Source: Proteromonas lacertae
Lineage: Eukaryota > Sar > Bigyra > Opalinata > Proteromonadidae
DNA length: 64,000 bases
Direction of reading: 5' to 3'
Assembly: GCA_002245135.1 (NCBI GenBank)
Contig: NGBS01000595.1
Coordinates: forward strand, 87,789 to 151,788
The translations under genes were made by a program, and so were the position numbers. This document shows positions 1 through 12,631 of this stretch, one piece after another. Below the pieces are notes generated by a model that worked only from the letters and a program-made list of their open reading frames with translations, was not told the DNA's origin and ran no database searches. The number at the start of each line of letters is the position of its first letter. Position 1 is the stretch's first letter.

Positions 1-107
1 TTAAGGTGTTTGGCGCCTACCCCCTAGGCAGGCATCCACCGCCAGCGCCGACCAGGCGAGCGCCTCCTGTACTTAGAGAAAATAAAAACATAATAAGTAT
101 ACAATAT

Positions 108-791
108 TTAATCAGTTATGTTATTTAATATATCAAACATTTCTTTTCTATTTCCTATTAAAAATAATGTATTTGAAACTGTTGTAGATTCTAATCTTGT
201 TCTAAAATCTGAATTTATCATACAACCATAATGAAAAAGACTTTCACAACTAAATTCTGTTGCTTCAATAGGTAGGTAATGTTGAATTAAAGGTTCAAAA
301 TATTTGAAATATGTTTTATCTTGTATGGATTGCCAATAACTTAAGCAGTCAAATTTATCATACATTTCTATTTCAAATGTTTTATAATATTCTTCACAAT
401 ATTTCTTACAATCATTAATATAACTTGTAGATATTTCAAACGCTATATTTTTTAATGTGACATTATCGGAATGTAAATATTCTTCATCTTCTTCGCTTTC
501 ATCACTTTCATATATGTTTTTTACAGCATTTGTTGTGTGTGTCAATGATATTACTGAACAGATTTCTTCATATAATAACTCTCTGTAATCATCTTTTACC
601 ATCAACTTATAATTTAATGGATTCAACAATGATGCTATCTTTAATTCATTTACATCAGAAGGAAATTTTTCTATGCATATATAATTATATTTATCTGTAT
701 TACTAAATCTTTTAAGCAACTCTTCAATATATTCTAAACATAGACCACTTACGGCTGCATTAATTGATTTTTTCAATCTTAAACTATACAT
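108..791 (-). pseudogene. hAT transposase, C-terminal fragment with dimerisation domain
   Basis: A 227-residue open frame. Its last 70 residues match the hAT C-terminal dimerisation pattern: a Y-W pair (LSYWQSIQ), then LPIEATEFSCESLFHYG, then R-L-E-S and a late L-F-L-I. In this family the region dimerises and completes the RNase H-like core. An acidic run (ESDESEEDEE) precedes it. The frame does not reach the N-terminal half at 1505-1860; the DNA between has coding traces (SDSASDMVAAIK, SHRLHN) broken by stops and shifts, so the gene is dead. Confidence 0.75.
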
Positions 792-1504
792 TTCTTTATA
801 ATTAATAAGTATTCTATGAACTACTTTTAATCTTTTAATTATAATTGTTAATGAACATCAATTTCTTTGAATCAACCTTTTCTGTAATTCGATTAGGGGT
901 TTAAGTATTTTTACTATTTCTACAATTAAATCATAATCATTATTATTTGGGAACTCTTCTGTGTAATCTTTATCAATAACCTATAAATAATTACAAAATA
1001 ATAAAATTGAAAATAACATTTACTTGAATATAGGATCTTATATCATTAAAAGATTCAACAAAATGTTGAAGCATGTCGTAGCAAGAGAACCATCTAACAT
1101 CTATAGCACTTGGTATTTTGGCAGTTATTGTATTTTACTTTTCTTGATTATATTTTAATATTAAAACTTTCCTTAGTTCTTATAGAAATTGTCCTTCCTG
1201 TTTAAATGATCATGGAGTTCACTAAATTTATTCACAGATGTTTTAATTATAACTTCCGATCTTAATAATGCGTTATGTAAACGATGACTAAAACAATGTA
1301 TATGTATAAAGGAGCACATCTTAATAGCTGCTACCATGTCACTGGCGCTATCGCTTGTTGCCGTTATTATTTAGTCATGTAATATAGTATTTTGTAAATT
1401 GTTTAGTATAATTGATGTAGTTTCAGACTTTTTATTATCTACTTGTTTTGTATATATTAAATATGATGTAATATTCATATCTTTCATGAAGTCCACAAAA
1501 ATAG

Positions 1505-1870
1505 CTAAGTAGTTTGTCCTTTACCATTCCAATGGTCCATTTGAATATTCACAAATTTAGTGTTTTCTATGTCGCATTCCATTTTCTTTTTTATTAACGA
1601 TATTATTGAATCGGTTGTATCTGATATTTGCTTATATGTAGGTAATTTTATATGTAATGTATCAAAAAAACTACTAAACCCATATCCATCTCCAAATCGC
1701 AAAGGTCGACAATCTATGTGTAACGCTGCCACGTATTGGTAAAGAATTTTTCTATTGATATTGCTGTATGTTGGTATTGTTGTCTGATTAAAGTGTTGGA
1801 TTAAATTTTTGTTTTTAATGCACTCTTCACTAAATTTGTGTTTCTTCATTAGATGGCTTTTTAAGTGTGA
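1505..1870 (-). pseudogene. hAT transposase, N-terminal fragment with BED-finger remnant
   Basis: A 114-residue frame. Just upstream the frame reads SHLMKKH, the C-terminal half of a BED-type zinc finger that binds transposon ends. The body has the hAT signature RPLRFGDGYGF...LPTYKQISDTT and then VNIQMDHWNGKGQTT, which probably carries the first catalytic Asp. It stops at a TAG where the hAT core should continue, and the following DNA still encodes hAT-like words. It is the same gene as the fragment at 108-791. Confidence 0.7.
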
Positions 1871-2274
1871 TGTGTTTGAATCCTTTTGTCTACCTAATTA
1901 TATCTATTATAAAATAAATACCAATATTGACGTTAAAATTGCATAGGATGCATTTTCTTTTATATACAATACCATCTCTAAATTTTGGTCCAAAAAATAT
2001 AGCAGATTGACAAAGAAAACTCATAAAAAAGAATAAAGATTATTTTTTGATAATTATTTTTTTATAGTTACATTATATAGCAATTTCAATACATTTTTAT
2101 ATTTTAAATCACTCCCCCTTCACTTTTTATATTTTTATTTTTTATGAAACCCAGCGCCTGCCTGCACCACGGCAACGTAGAAATATCGTAGAACTAGCGC
2201 CTTTTTAGCACCTTAGTAATATTTTTCTAAAATGTCTATCATATCTTTCTATTAACTTTACCAAAATAAGATGG

Positions 2275-3953
2275 CTTAGCAATTTCTAAAGTACTGGAAA
2301 GGGATCAAGAACCTGTTGATACACCTCCTTCTCCTGATGATTTGGCGGAAATTACCTACAATGTTGATAATTCACCTACACCAGATTCAACTCAAATAGA
2401 ATCTACATCAATTAATCATCATAAGAGTCAGTACACTAAAATAAGTCAAAACCAGCTTGATATTCTGAAGATACTATTCAACAAACATGGTCCTTCATTC
2501 TCCATTACTAAATATTCTGATAAAACAGGCATTAAGCCTTACAGAATAGAGCAATTAATTAAAAAGTTAAAGAAAGGTGTTAGTATAGACAAATCTTCTA
2601 CAAAGAAAGGAAGAAAAAGAATATTAACCAAATCAGATTCAGATTTACTGATTAATCAAATCAGAGAAAACAATAGATGTATATTCAACGATATGAAAGA
2701 AACTATCAGCATTCAAGCCAATAAAAATGTTTCTATTTCCACTATAAGTAGACACTTAAATCATCGAATGAAACCTACCATTACACTAAAAAGATTTACA
2801 ATACGCCAAATTCCTGATGAAAGAACATCAGATTTAATAAACGATAGGAAACATGTCGTTTGCGATATGATAAACTTTATTAGATCTGGGAAAAGGCCAG
2901 TGTTCGTTGATGAAACGCACTGGCGTATGGGATTGGTGCATGGTCGTGCTCGTGCACAGTCTGGAATAACACCAATTGTTCATGGTCCATCAGGTTCTAC
3001 TGAACTTACAGCAATCGCCTCTATGTCCGATACTGGAATGTTATATAATGTGGTTATATATGGTAATAATTCAAGTGAAATTTTTATGACAATGCTTCAA
3101 TGGTAATATATTGTACTATAATACTGCGTACAGCCCCGAACTTAATCCCATAGAAATGATTTTTGATTTATGGAAAACAAGAGCTGTGTTTTTCCCCGTT
3201 GAGTACAACTCCCCGTTGAGCGATTAGAGACTTTAGAAACAAACTAAATGTATATTCTTACTTATTTTGATGAAATATTGTTACTTTTATACTTACTTTG
3301 TCATATAACCTATGTCTGCAATATGCTTTTTTGATAACTTTAATATTGTATATATGAAACGCATTTATTTTAATTATTTATTTTAATGTTTTATTCATTA
3401 CTAGAGACTAAAATGAATTAACTGAAATGATTAAAATACTTAAATTCTAATTTGAAGACCTTAAAAACCAAAAAATAAAAATAAATTCAAGCCTCACTCA
3501 AGCCAACTTTTTACATTTCTTTTTTAGACATGTATAAGTAAATGTTCATTACTTCTAATCATTTCAATTAATCAATTTTAGTCTCTAGTAATGAATAAAA
3601 CATTAAAATAAATAATTAAAATAAATGCGTTTCATATATACAATATTAAAGTTATCAAAAAAGCATATTGCAGACATAGGTTATATGACAAAGTAAGTAT
3701 AAAAGTAACAATTTTTCATCATAATAAGTAAGAATATGCATTTAGTTTGTTTCTAAAGTCTCTAATCGCTCAACGGGGAGTTGTACTCAACGGGGAACAA
3801 CAAGCTGAAACTACATCTTTTCTTAACCATGATCAAAAACTTCAAAGGATAACCGATGCTTTTTCTAATATATCAACTAGCGAGTGTTATAAAGATGTTC
3901 AACATGTAATCCACGATGTCTACAGTATGGTTTTAAGAGATATTGATGTATGA
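2275..3953 (+). pseudogene. Tc1/mariner/IS630-type DDE transposase, split and deleted
   Basis: The main frame is 2342-3106. Residues about 35-75 form an HTH (QLDILKILFNKHG...ITKYSDKTGI...RIEQLIKKLKKG), followed by a second HTH-like region. The catalytic domain starts at VFVDETHWRMG, which carries the first Asp. After a frame change at 3106, 3113-3180 encodes NTAYSPELNPIEMIFDLW, the hallmark third-acid motif. The stretch that should carry the second Asp (LDN-x-x-x-H) is missing, so there is an internal deletion as well as the frameshift. The C-terminus resumes at 3803 (KLQRITDAFSNIS...VLRDIDV) after a fold-back element. No ATG is in frame near 2342. Confidence 0.75.
3187..3802. mobile_element. 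616-bp fold-back element (TGTTkTTCCCC termini), TSD AGCTG
   Basis: The element begins TGTTTTTCCCCGTTGAG and ends with its near-perfect reverse complement. The arms are about 250 bp each around a roughly 100-bp loop near 3440-3540. The direct repeat AGCTG occurs at 3182-3186 and 3803-3807, which is a 5-bp target duplication. It interrupts the Tc1-like transposase gene. Inside the terminus, the stretch AAACAAACTAAATG...TTACTTTTATACTTAC is shared with the TGTTGTGCGCCG elements at 6076, 40268 and 48782, so they are one family. No coding capacity was seen. Confidence 0.85.
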
Positions 3954-4942
3954 TTTGTCAGTTTTACATCTTTCCTTTTCTTTTTTTCTTTTCTTTTCTT
4001 TTTTGTTTTATTCTTTTTTTGATTATATTTTGTATTTCTCTTTATTTTTTTTGTTGTACATCTGTCACTATAATAAACGTTCTGAATGTGTTTATGATAA
4101 AAGTCTCATTTATTATAAGCAAATATTCTTATGAATCTTTGTATTTCTTATTTATAAAGAAAGTCTCAGCTTCGTATGTAAGCTATATGCTAATTCAATT
4201 AATTTGATTTCGAATTATTAATTAACTAAAAGCTTCAAAAAATTCTATGAATTATGTTTAGATGAAATCTCGGTTTAGTTTCTTTATATAGTAACTAATG
4301 AATGAGAAATCTTCAAAAAAGTGCAAACTTTGGCTTATAAATTTTACAACATACATTTAAAGATTTCTCATACAAAAAAGTGCAAATACATGGAATGAAG
4401 TAAAGATATTTAAAAAAATCTAGAGAAAAGAAGGCTTGAAGGCTCGAAATTGTTTTTAGCAAAAAATAAACTGTTTTTTGAGAGCAATCCAGTCCAAGAT
4501 TAAAGGCTCGAAGAGCTCGTAGAATATTCTACAAAGCTAGTACATATCCAAAGTATAGATTATATAATAAAATATATGGAACTTTGTAAATGTTTATTTT
4601 CAGAGAATCTAATGTTTTGCAGTGCAAATGCTTTATATTCTATTATAGAGATTATAAACAATGAAACTGATTCTTTTGGGTGATACTGGTACAATTAAAT
4701 ACTAATATTAAAGACAAATTCTATAGATAACAAATTTCAATGTAAATGTATTTTATTGGTTTAATATTATTATATTGATAAAAATATATATAACTCCGAT
4801 TGATGTTGTTTTTAAACCCTAGCTTCATTAAATACATTCACAAATATTGGATGTAATGTTGTAGTTTCTACAATTATTAGATAATGAAATATCCTGAAAA
4901 AGAGATTTATTAATCTCTTTCTATATCTACATATGTATATTA
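3954..4942. other. No recognisable gene
   Basis: T-rich and AT-rich sequence. Short ORFs at 3943-4207 are low-complexity F/I/L/Y translations of T-runs and are not believed. A short phrase AAGGCTCGAA recurs near 4440 and 4503. Nothing else is supported. Confidence 0.6.
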
Positions 4943-6060
4943 CTATACAATGCCGTTCGAAATAGATTTAAGGGTATTATAAACTTCATAGTTTGTGATA
5001 AATCTATTTTGGTTTGAATGTAATAATTTGCATATACCTTTGTATTTATTACAAAAATTATGTGGAACAATGAAATTTAAAAAAGGTAATGATCTATCTA
5101 TTTTTCCAAACTATATGTTAATATATTATCAAATACTTTCGTAGTGAACCAAGGTCCATAATTCATTCCATGATCTCCAAGCATTATTAGAATTGTATTG
5201 TTAAGTATATTATGAGTTAATAAGTAGTTCAAATGATTAGAAAAATCTTCATTTGTTCTAAGTAAAGATATTTGTCTTTCCTCATGTGGTTCCATAAAAG
5301 TTATATATGAAATAAAAGGAATTGACTTGTTATTATAGTATTCTACTGCTTCTGTCAAATAATCTAAATATAATTGATGAAATTGTTTATTTCCCACACA
5401 TCTAGGTTTGCTGGCATCCTAATATTATACTATGATTTGATCCTCTATATGATGTGTTACCATATAATTCTGATTTTTTATGACAATCTCCTAATAAATT
5501 AATAGAAACATAATCACTTTCTTCAAAATCTTCGAAAATGTTTTTTTGTTTCTTTGAAATATCATTAGTTCCATAAAATAATGGTAAATAATTGTGTATC
5601 GATCTAGGTCCAACAGAATGATATCTAAGCATTTCATAAATGTTACTTCTGGTTTTAAAACGCTTAAGAATATCTATTGTTCTTTTCATTTGTTTTCTAA
5701 AAACATATCTTGATGCTGCATCAAATTGATATATAATGACAGAATATTTATTATTCTTATTAATTTTTTGCTTTATTGGAATGAAGTGTAAAATATAAAA
5801 ATTAATACTTTCAGATATATTTTTTCGAAACTCTATAACTTCTGTTTCGATATATAATTTCTGCATTTTCTATTTTTCATACTATGAATAATTAAATATA
5901 TACTTTTATCTTAGCAACTTTTTCTATAAAATTAGTTCTATTATTAAAATTTAAAAAATTAACATAACCACTCTTTTCAAAATATATATTGTTAGTATCT
6001 ATTTTATAATTAATAGCTAATCTGTTATTACATGTTCCATATGTCTTGTTTGGTAAATTC
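4943..6060 (-). pseudogene. DUF229 sulfatase/alkaline-phosphatase-like protein
   Basis: The frames at 5402-5866 and 5098-5397, and coding sequence continuing to a TAG at 4943, together give a DUF229-type protein. VIIYQFDAASRYVFRKQM matches the family signature 'fDa.SR..F.R.mp'. GDHGMNYGPWF is the metal-binding alkaline-phosphatase-fold motif. The tail RFITNYEVYNTL matches the family's 'R.tt.yDiy.TL' segment. Breaks occur near 5400, near 5080 (a T7/A7 run) and upstream near 5870, and the 5' end (NLPNKTYGTC...) is cut by the element beginning at 6076. DUF229 proteins are usually secreted or membrane-anchored; their substrate is unknown. Confidence 0.75.
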
Positions 6061-6075
6061 CTGTTTGATCCTATG

Positions 6076-6560
6076 TGTTGTGCGCCGTTTGTCAGAGTTG
6101 GCCATTTGTCTACCAGACACTTTCAAAACAAACTAAATACATATTCTTACTTGTCTTGATGAAAAATTGTTACTTTTATACTTACTTTGTCATATAACCT
6201 ACATCTATGAGTAACTATTAATTGTCATAATATTGAATAAAAACTATCAAAATATATTCTAGAAATTATGTATATTCCAAATTTTATGTTTTTATTGACA
6301 TATAATGTCTAGATGAGAAGTGTCAGTTACACAGGAATTAAGAATTATTCCCCTTCTGATGTCATTTTTAATTTAAAATTTCATTTTCTTCAACTTTTTT
6401 GTTTGTATGTTTTTTTGATTCAGTCAAAGAGAAAAAATGAATTTCAGCAGACACTTTGAAGAATGTTAAAATATTATATCAAGATATGAAGATATTTCAA
6501 AAAAGAAAAATCAAGCTTGTCATACTTGACAGTTTTTTTTATTTCAGAAAATCAAAATGT
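6076..6560 (+). repeat. Arm of TGTTGTGCGCCG element (B arm)
   Basis: It starts TGTTGTGCGCCGTTTGTC and continues with about 480 bp nearly identical to the inverted end at 42010-42486 and to 48782-49098. In the other two copies this arm is the 5' end of a HYDIN-carrying element. Here too HYDIN follows. No matching right end with a target duplication was found: the flank is CTATG, and the nearest candidate end at 33881 is followed by AATAA. The far end is therefore unknown. Confidence 0.7.
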
Positions 6561-6587
6561 AAGTACTATATATTTATATATACATAT

Positions 6588-6588
6588 A

Positions 6589-6621
<33 letters not shown>

Positions 6622-6622
6622 C
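6588..6622. repeat. TTA trinucleotide microsatellite
   Basis: About ten TTA units follow a TATATA tract. They sit just downstream of a GTAAGT donor-like sequence (6558-6563), so probably inside a HYDIN intron. A related TA/TTA tract occurs at 49100-49137 in another HYDIN copy. Confidence 0.85.
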
Positions 6623-6659
6623 AAAATACTTACTTTATATTATTTATAAACTGTATATA

Positions 6660-9600
6660 ATACTATCATGTACAGCGAAAGGTATAGAAGCATCATTATT
6701 TTATGAACATAAAATAGATGTAATTGATTTTGGTGATAAATTTATTAACAGATAAGCTGAAAGCGCATTTTAATAGAAAATCGAGGTTTAAGAAGTCAAA
6801 GATTAACTAGTCCCAATTATAGAGTAGAAAAAATAATATATCAAATATACAGCAGAATAGTGTTGATTTAGACTTTAGGAGAAAAAATGTATTAATTAGA
6901 AGAAAAAAAGCTCAAGCTCAAGATTTAGATATTGGTTGAAGCACTCAAATAATATCAATGGATCCTGCTTATTTATCATTAGATATTGGTTGAAGTATCA
7001 CTTACCAATGAAGGATCAATTAAACCAAATGTAATATTTACTCCACCAAGGTGAATTAGATATAGAAGAAAGTGTAACAATCGAAGTATCTTATACAAGT
7101 TCAACTCTTGGTGAATTTAGTGATCATTTTGAATTTGCATTAAAAGGAGCAACTAATAATGTGATATTAACAATAAAAGGACATGTAGTTGGTCCAACAT
7201 TCTTCTTTAATAAGAATAAACTAGATTTTGGTATTGTAAGTTATGCGTTTTTAAACTCAACTGATTTGATATTAAGAAATACTTCCTCTGTTCCATTTAT
7301 ATTCAATTTACGAGTTCCTCAAGATGGTAATTACTTAAACAAAGAATTCGAAATAATTCAAGCAGTAGCAACAGTATTACCAGAAGGAGAAGAGAAAATC
7401 AAAATCAATTTCATATCTCAAACAATAAAAGTATATGATTATTGTTTAGCAATTGATATTGAAAGTGTAGGTGAAGCTTTATTAACAATTCCAATAAGTG
7501 CTGAATGTCGAGTAGCTGAAGTAGAATTATTAGAAGAATCATTGAAATATGGAGATTGTTATTTAAGATATACTTATTATCGAACTTTAACATTAAAGAA
7601 TAAATCCAATTTATATGCTCAATTTGAAAACAGAACAAGATGAAAGAAGTAAATCGATTAGTAGTTATTTCCCTGATCCAGCTAAAGGTGTAATTGGACC
7701 AATGGCAACTCAAATGATTAAAGTTTAATTAAATCCTGAGAAATTAGGTGATATGAGAATTCCATTATATATTCAAATAATTGGCAGTCAATATCCTCCT
7801 ATTAGTATTAGAAGCAAATGGACTTGGACCAGTGATAAAGTCAAATTTAAATCATATAAAATTTGGTGATATAACTTGTTTAGATACTCATACAAAAGAA
7901 TTTACAATAACTAATCCAACTTCAATTCCAGCTTTTTATAAATTAGATTTTGAACGAGGATTTTATTTTAATACTGATATAGTTGATGGTATATTACAAA
8001 GTAAAGAATCTCAAAAGATAGTAGTTAGTTGCATGTTGGAAGATGTATTAGCTTATAAAGATACAATATACATAGCAGCAACTGAAGGAGATAGTGCAAT
8101 TCTTCCAGTTACAGCTAAATGTATAATAACAACAATATTTTGAGAAGATCCAGTAGATGTAATTAATTTTGGTGATCAATTCACAAACAGAACAATCGAA
8201 AGAGTATTTTTATTAGAAAATCGAGGTTTAAGAAGTCAAAGATTAACTTGGATAAATCAAACTGCAACAGAAAAAGAAAAATCTTTTAAAGCCAATAAAT
8301 CAAATATGGAAAGTGAAATGAATTAAAACCTTATGAAGCTATATTTACAATAACTCACAATGCAATCGAATTAATACCCAATACTGCTTGAAATTTTGTA
8401 ACATCTGGAAGTTGTGAAAAACCCTGTGAAGTGATGAAAATGTTTTCTTGTTTGAGGAAATTTGATGGAGAAATAAGAAATAATGAAGCAAAAGAAACCG
8501 AAGTAAAAGTGAAGTTTATGAATCCATTAATTCAATGCTTAGAAGAGAAAATCGAAGTTCAAAGTAAGACAGTTGTATTTAAGAATATATCAACATTGAG
8601 TTTAGATGTGATAATAAGTATAGCAGCTCCATTATTATTGAGTATGAATGAATTCCATTTAGAACCAAATGAATTAATGAATGTGACAGTGAAATTTGAT
8701 CCAAATTATAAAGATGATAAAATCTCATGTAAAATAAATGGAATATTGAATATAAGATATGAAGATCATCCTCAGAAAGATTCAATTCCATGTGTAGCTG
8801 ATGTTGCCTTTCCCAATTTATGGTTATCTCAAAATGATTTTGATTTTGAACTGAAAATCGTCGAACAATTCCTTGTCCTTATCATTGGGAATTAGAAATA
8901 GATGAAACTGAAAATCAAACATCTCCAATCAATTAAGTATTTGAAATCACTCCAATTCAAGGTATTTTATAACTAGGTGAATGTGAAGAAATGGAATTGA
9001 GATATTCTGGAATACCACATGTATTATCAAGAGCATTGGGTAAATGTTATGTAGATGGAGGACCAGTTTATAATATCAAAATGAAAGGTGAAAGTTCAGT
9101 CGTATCTTATAGATTGGATAAACAGAATATTGATTTTAGTAGAATTCCTTATATGAAAGTAGAAGAAAGAGATTTTCATATATTTAATACAGGTTCAGTA
9201 GATTTTCCATTTAAAATCTCAACTGATAGTGTATCTCGACCTGGTTTAGTTGGTGTTTCACATGTAATGGATTAATTCCATCTCATGATCAACAAAGAAT
9301 CTCTGTTAAAATGAGAGTAGTAATTCCAGATTCAGTAATAGAGAAATTAGTAATAGAAATAGCTCATTATGTTCCAATAGATTTTCTACTTTATATAACA
9401 GGTATTTATGCAAATATCAAAGCGAATGGTGCTGAATACCAGATAATTGGGAATATTACTTAGAAGAAGCTGATAGATTGATTGAATTATCCAATACAGA
9501 ACATCCATTATCATTCCCAGCTTTACCATCACCAATCAAACAACAACCATCTTTACCTAAAGTAGTAGAATCTTCAATAAATGAAAGTAATAATAACACT

Positions 9601-11560
9601 ATTATAAATACTGAAGGAGAAGAAGCAAGACAACAACAACAGCCAGAACAACCGGTTGAAGCTGAAAAGCCAATAATTGTAGATGGAGTTCCAGTTAATT
9701 CACCAACACATGGTTAAAAGAATTACCACCAGAACCAAAAATAGAAGGAGAATTAGCACCACCTAGTGAAGAACCAACAATAGCAAATACAAATGCAGAA
9801 GAAGAAAAATCTAAAGAAAAAGAAAAAGATGAAAACAAAAAACAGTATTCTGCAAGAGTAAATAGTCAAAAAACAGTTTCTGTCAGAAGTAAGAATTCGC
9901 AACAGAATGATAATAAAATACCATCTCAACTTAAAATGATAACAAATACGAACAAATTACCTTCAGGAAAGAATACAACAGGATTACAAATCACAGTTGA
10001 TAGAGAATTTGAAGCATTAAGATTATATTATATTAATTTATTATTAGATGAAATAAACAATCAAAATCCTGCTAATTTATGTTTAGCTTGAAAAGAGAAA
10101 GAATTAAATGGAACATCAATAAATGGTTCAAAAAGTGAAGGAGTAGTTGATAAAACCACAAAAACACCTGAAACTGGTTTAACAAATATCAGTAATAAAA
10201 CAGGCAAAACAACAAAAATGGCGAATAAGAAAATATATAATTTACATTTAGGTGAGTTTCCATTAGCTGATTATGTAGTAGATTTTGGTAATGTAGTTCG
10301 AATTGATTGCAAGACGAAGACATTTACAATAACTAACATAGGTAATTTACCAGTGAATTTCGCAATAGAAAGAAGAACTTTAAAAGAGAGTGGATATACA
10401 TTAACTCCAGATGAAGTGAAAAGATTACCAGAAAGTTCAACAGTGACATTTACAGCTAGTATTACAGCGAAATCTGATTTACCTTATGGAAGATATGATT
10501 TAGCAATTCCAATCGAAGTACAAGGAGTACCAACTTATTGTATAATATAAAGATTATAATGTAATTCAAACTGAAGTAAGAAATGTAGGTGATAAATTGG
10601 CAGTGAAATTACCACCACCTGAAGAACCAGAACCAGTAGTAGAAGAAAGATCAGCTTTACCTGATCCAAAGAAAGGAGGAAAAAGAAGTAAATTAATTGA
10701 TAAGAAAGGAGATAAAAACTCATAGAAAGGTAAAAAAGAAAAACCACCACCACCTCCTCCTCCACCATTTGGAGTTGGTTTATTATGTGATATAATCAAT
10801 AACAATGGTGAAAGTGATATTGATATAATAATTCAAGAAATCAAAGAAACAGTTCCATTGTTTAATACATATGGAGATTGGAAAGTTCCACCTCCAGTAG
10901 TATTCCAATTAGTTAAGAAGCAAATTCCAAGAAAACTCTTAATACCAACAAGTAATTATAAATTAATAGATGAAAATAATGCCACAAGATGGAAATTAGA
11001 ACCTGATGAAGAATTGCAATTGAAAGTGACATTTGAATAATTAGAAACTGGTAAATTTAACTATTGTTTCCACTTTGAGATAGTTAATAAAGATAAAACG
11101 TATGAAGTTCCAATCAGTGGTATTTGTGATTATCCAAAAATTAATCAAAATCCGAAAGATATATTTATGAAATCAATAAAACAAAAGAATGAACAACAAA
11201 TAATAAGTAAGAGATAAATAAAGAACAAAGGATATTATGAATTTGGTCAATTATTAATAGGCAAAAACATAAATATGAGAGAAAACAATCCATCTTTAAA
11301 AGCTAGTAATTGTGAAACAATTTAATTCAGTAATAATGGAATGTTTTCTGCAACAGTTGATTTGTCAATGAAAAATGATGATGGAATATTCACAATAGAA
11401 CCAACCCAAATCGATATTGAAGCAGGTGAAACTCAAACAGTAGATACTGGGGCATCTCCAGTAGAAAATATTCAATAAACAAAAGTTGAATGAAAAGATA
11501 GAAGAATTTTTAAATACTGAGATGTTATTCAAACTACCCATTACTCCATATCCCATATTT
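6660..11560 (+). pseudogene. HYDIN-like axonemal central-pair protein, degraded
   Basis: A long succession of ASH/MSP-type beta-sandwich repeats in shifting frames: 7161-7643, 7781-8143, 8431-8895, 8991-9275, 9478-9717, 10218-10550 and 10858-11040. The recurrent signature is 'D/hxFG.V..g......TitN....P..f' (e.g. LDFGIVSYAFLNSTDLILRN, VVDFGNVVRIDCKTKTFTI). This pattern and the Q/E/P-rich linker at 9478-9900 fit HYDIN, a very large protein of the ciliary central apparatus. In-frame TAA stops occur within good coding near 7726, 11038, 11216 and 11323, and TGA near 8141, 8389 and 10088; frameshifts lie near 7640, 7800 and 8325. A short exon with AG|...|GTAAGT borders is visible at 6546-6563. The 3' end stops near the Polinton 1 insertion. 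Confidence 0.8.
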
Positions 11561-11904
11561 ATACAATTTATAAACGTATAAGAGACTTTGTTTATGAAAA
11601 TTCTAGTATATTATGAAGTGATTGATAATTTCAAAGAGAGTTTAATATTATTTCAAAACTTTAAAGATAATTGAAATATAATAATGAAAGAAAGGTGGTT
11701 ATGTATACCTATACATAACCCCCTATTGATTTTTGATCGTTACATTTTGTTACCCAAAAAAATATTCGTTACATTTTTTCTTTTTTAAATTTTTTATATT
11801 ATTTAGTAACAACCCAGAATACATAACTAATATTGATACATTTTATTACTCAACAAACACACAATCAAATAAAGCAGTTAACTTTTACTTTGAGTATAAT
11901 TATT

Positions 11905-12459
11905 TTAATGATTCTTCTTAACTTTTTTGATTGACTTAACTCCATCGATTTCCAACTTACTATATAATTGTATTCTTGGTGGTATAACTTCTGAAGGGAA
12001 GTTATAATATATGTTTATAGCTTGCCCAACTGCTTCATCCCATTTGAATATATCATCAACAAGGAATGTATGGAGCTTACTTCTGACTGATGCTGTCTGG
12101 TCTCCATAAAATTTCATCACATCATGCCATTTGCAACCATTATCTCTAATAAACTCCAATTCTCTCTGAAATGTTAATCTTCTGCAGTATAACAATATCT
12201 CTGAACTGAAGCTGAGAGTACCATATGCTGCCGTGTATATTGAATCTAATTTAATAATACATTCATCCAAATAGTTCTGAAATAACTCTTGTTGTTTAAT
12301 AGCCATCGCCTTGTATACACCTCTGGATCCTTTAGCTGCAAATGGTTGGATAATACCTCTAATATCTCTAACTTTTTTAATTAAGCCAGGAACACCATCC
12401 ACTATCATCTGAAAATCTCTATGATATAACTCATCATAGGATCTTTGATGTTTAGACAT
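11905..12459 (-). CDS. TIR-encoded Polinton protein of unknown function, 184 aa (left copy)
   Basis: Intact frame starting MSKHQRSYDELYHRDFQM and ending in a basic tail (KSIKKVKKNH). It is mostly helical in appearance, with Trp/Tyr-rich segments and no membrane span or motif I recognise. The start is supported by an ATATCCGTTTCA motif on the same strand 28 bp upstream (12488-12499). An identical copy lies in the other TIR at 31837-32391, so the element carries two doses. It diverges from the other TIR gene across a roughly 170-bp spacer holding two opposed motif copies. Function unknown. Confidence 0.8.
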   Translation of the reverse strand: MSKHQRSYDELYHRDFQMIVDGVPGLIKKVRDIRGIIQPFAAKGSRGVYKAMAIKQQELFQNYLDECIIKLDSIYTAAYGTLSFSSEILLYCRRLTFQRELEFIRDNGCKWHDVMKFYGDQTASVRSKLHTFLVDDIFKWDEAVGQAINIYYNFPSEVIPPRIQLYSKLEIDGVKSIKKVKKNH

Positions 12460-12487
12460 GTTAATATTGAAAATTAATGATAGAGAG

Positions 12488-12499
12488 TGAAACGGATAT
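12488..12499 (-). promoter_or_regulatory. ATATCCGTTTCA motif upstream of the 184-aa gene
   Basis: TGAAACGGATAT on the plus strand, 28 bp upstream of the ATG at 12459. The mirror copy is at 31797-31808. It is one of a recurrent set, (A/T)TAT(C/T)CGTTTCA, in Polinton DNA. Promoter role is inferred from position. Confidence 0.5.
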
Positions 12500-12610
12500 A
12501 TTTTTTATTTTCTTGAAACCTAATTGGATGACTCCTATACGTGTTCCAATATGATTGGTCAAAACATATATCTTTATCAACTAACCAATTAATTGATATA
12601 AAATAAAAAA

Positions 12611-12624
12611 AATATTCGTTTCAC
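12611..12624 (+). promoter_or_regulatory. AATATTCGTTTCAC motif upstream of the 12632/12760 gene
   Basis: A one-base variant (C to T) of ATATCCGTTTCA, 8 bp before the ATG at 12632. The mirror copy is at 31672-31685. With the motif at 12488-12499 it brackets the divergent promoter region between the two TIR genes. Confidence 0.5.
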
Positions 12625-12631
12625 AAGATAT

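Larger units (their letters stand above)
1..2213 (-). mobile_element. Decayed hAT-superfamily DNA transposon
   Basis: The two ends are short GC-rich inverted sequences in AT-rich surroundings. The left end begins TTAAGGTGTTTGGCGCC, and the right end read in reverse complement begins CTAAGGTGCTAAAAAGGCGC. Both ends contain several subterminal GGCGC/GGCAGGC motifs, a typical arrangement for hAT transposase binding. Minus-strand transposase fragments lie between them. The window starts at the left end, so the expected 8-bp target duplication cannot be tested. The superfamily call rests mainly on the C-terminal dimerisation domain. Confidence 0.75.

Noticed and set aside
3943-4207. Hydrophobic small ORFs
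   Set aside because: Low-complexity translation of T-rich DNA without start context or conservation.
7411-7713. Antisense ORFs over HYDIN (also 8579-8791, 10535-10805, 49638-49865)
   Set aside because: Shadows of the sense coding frame; the composition follows HYDIN codons read backwards.
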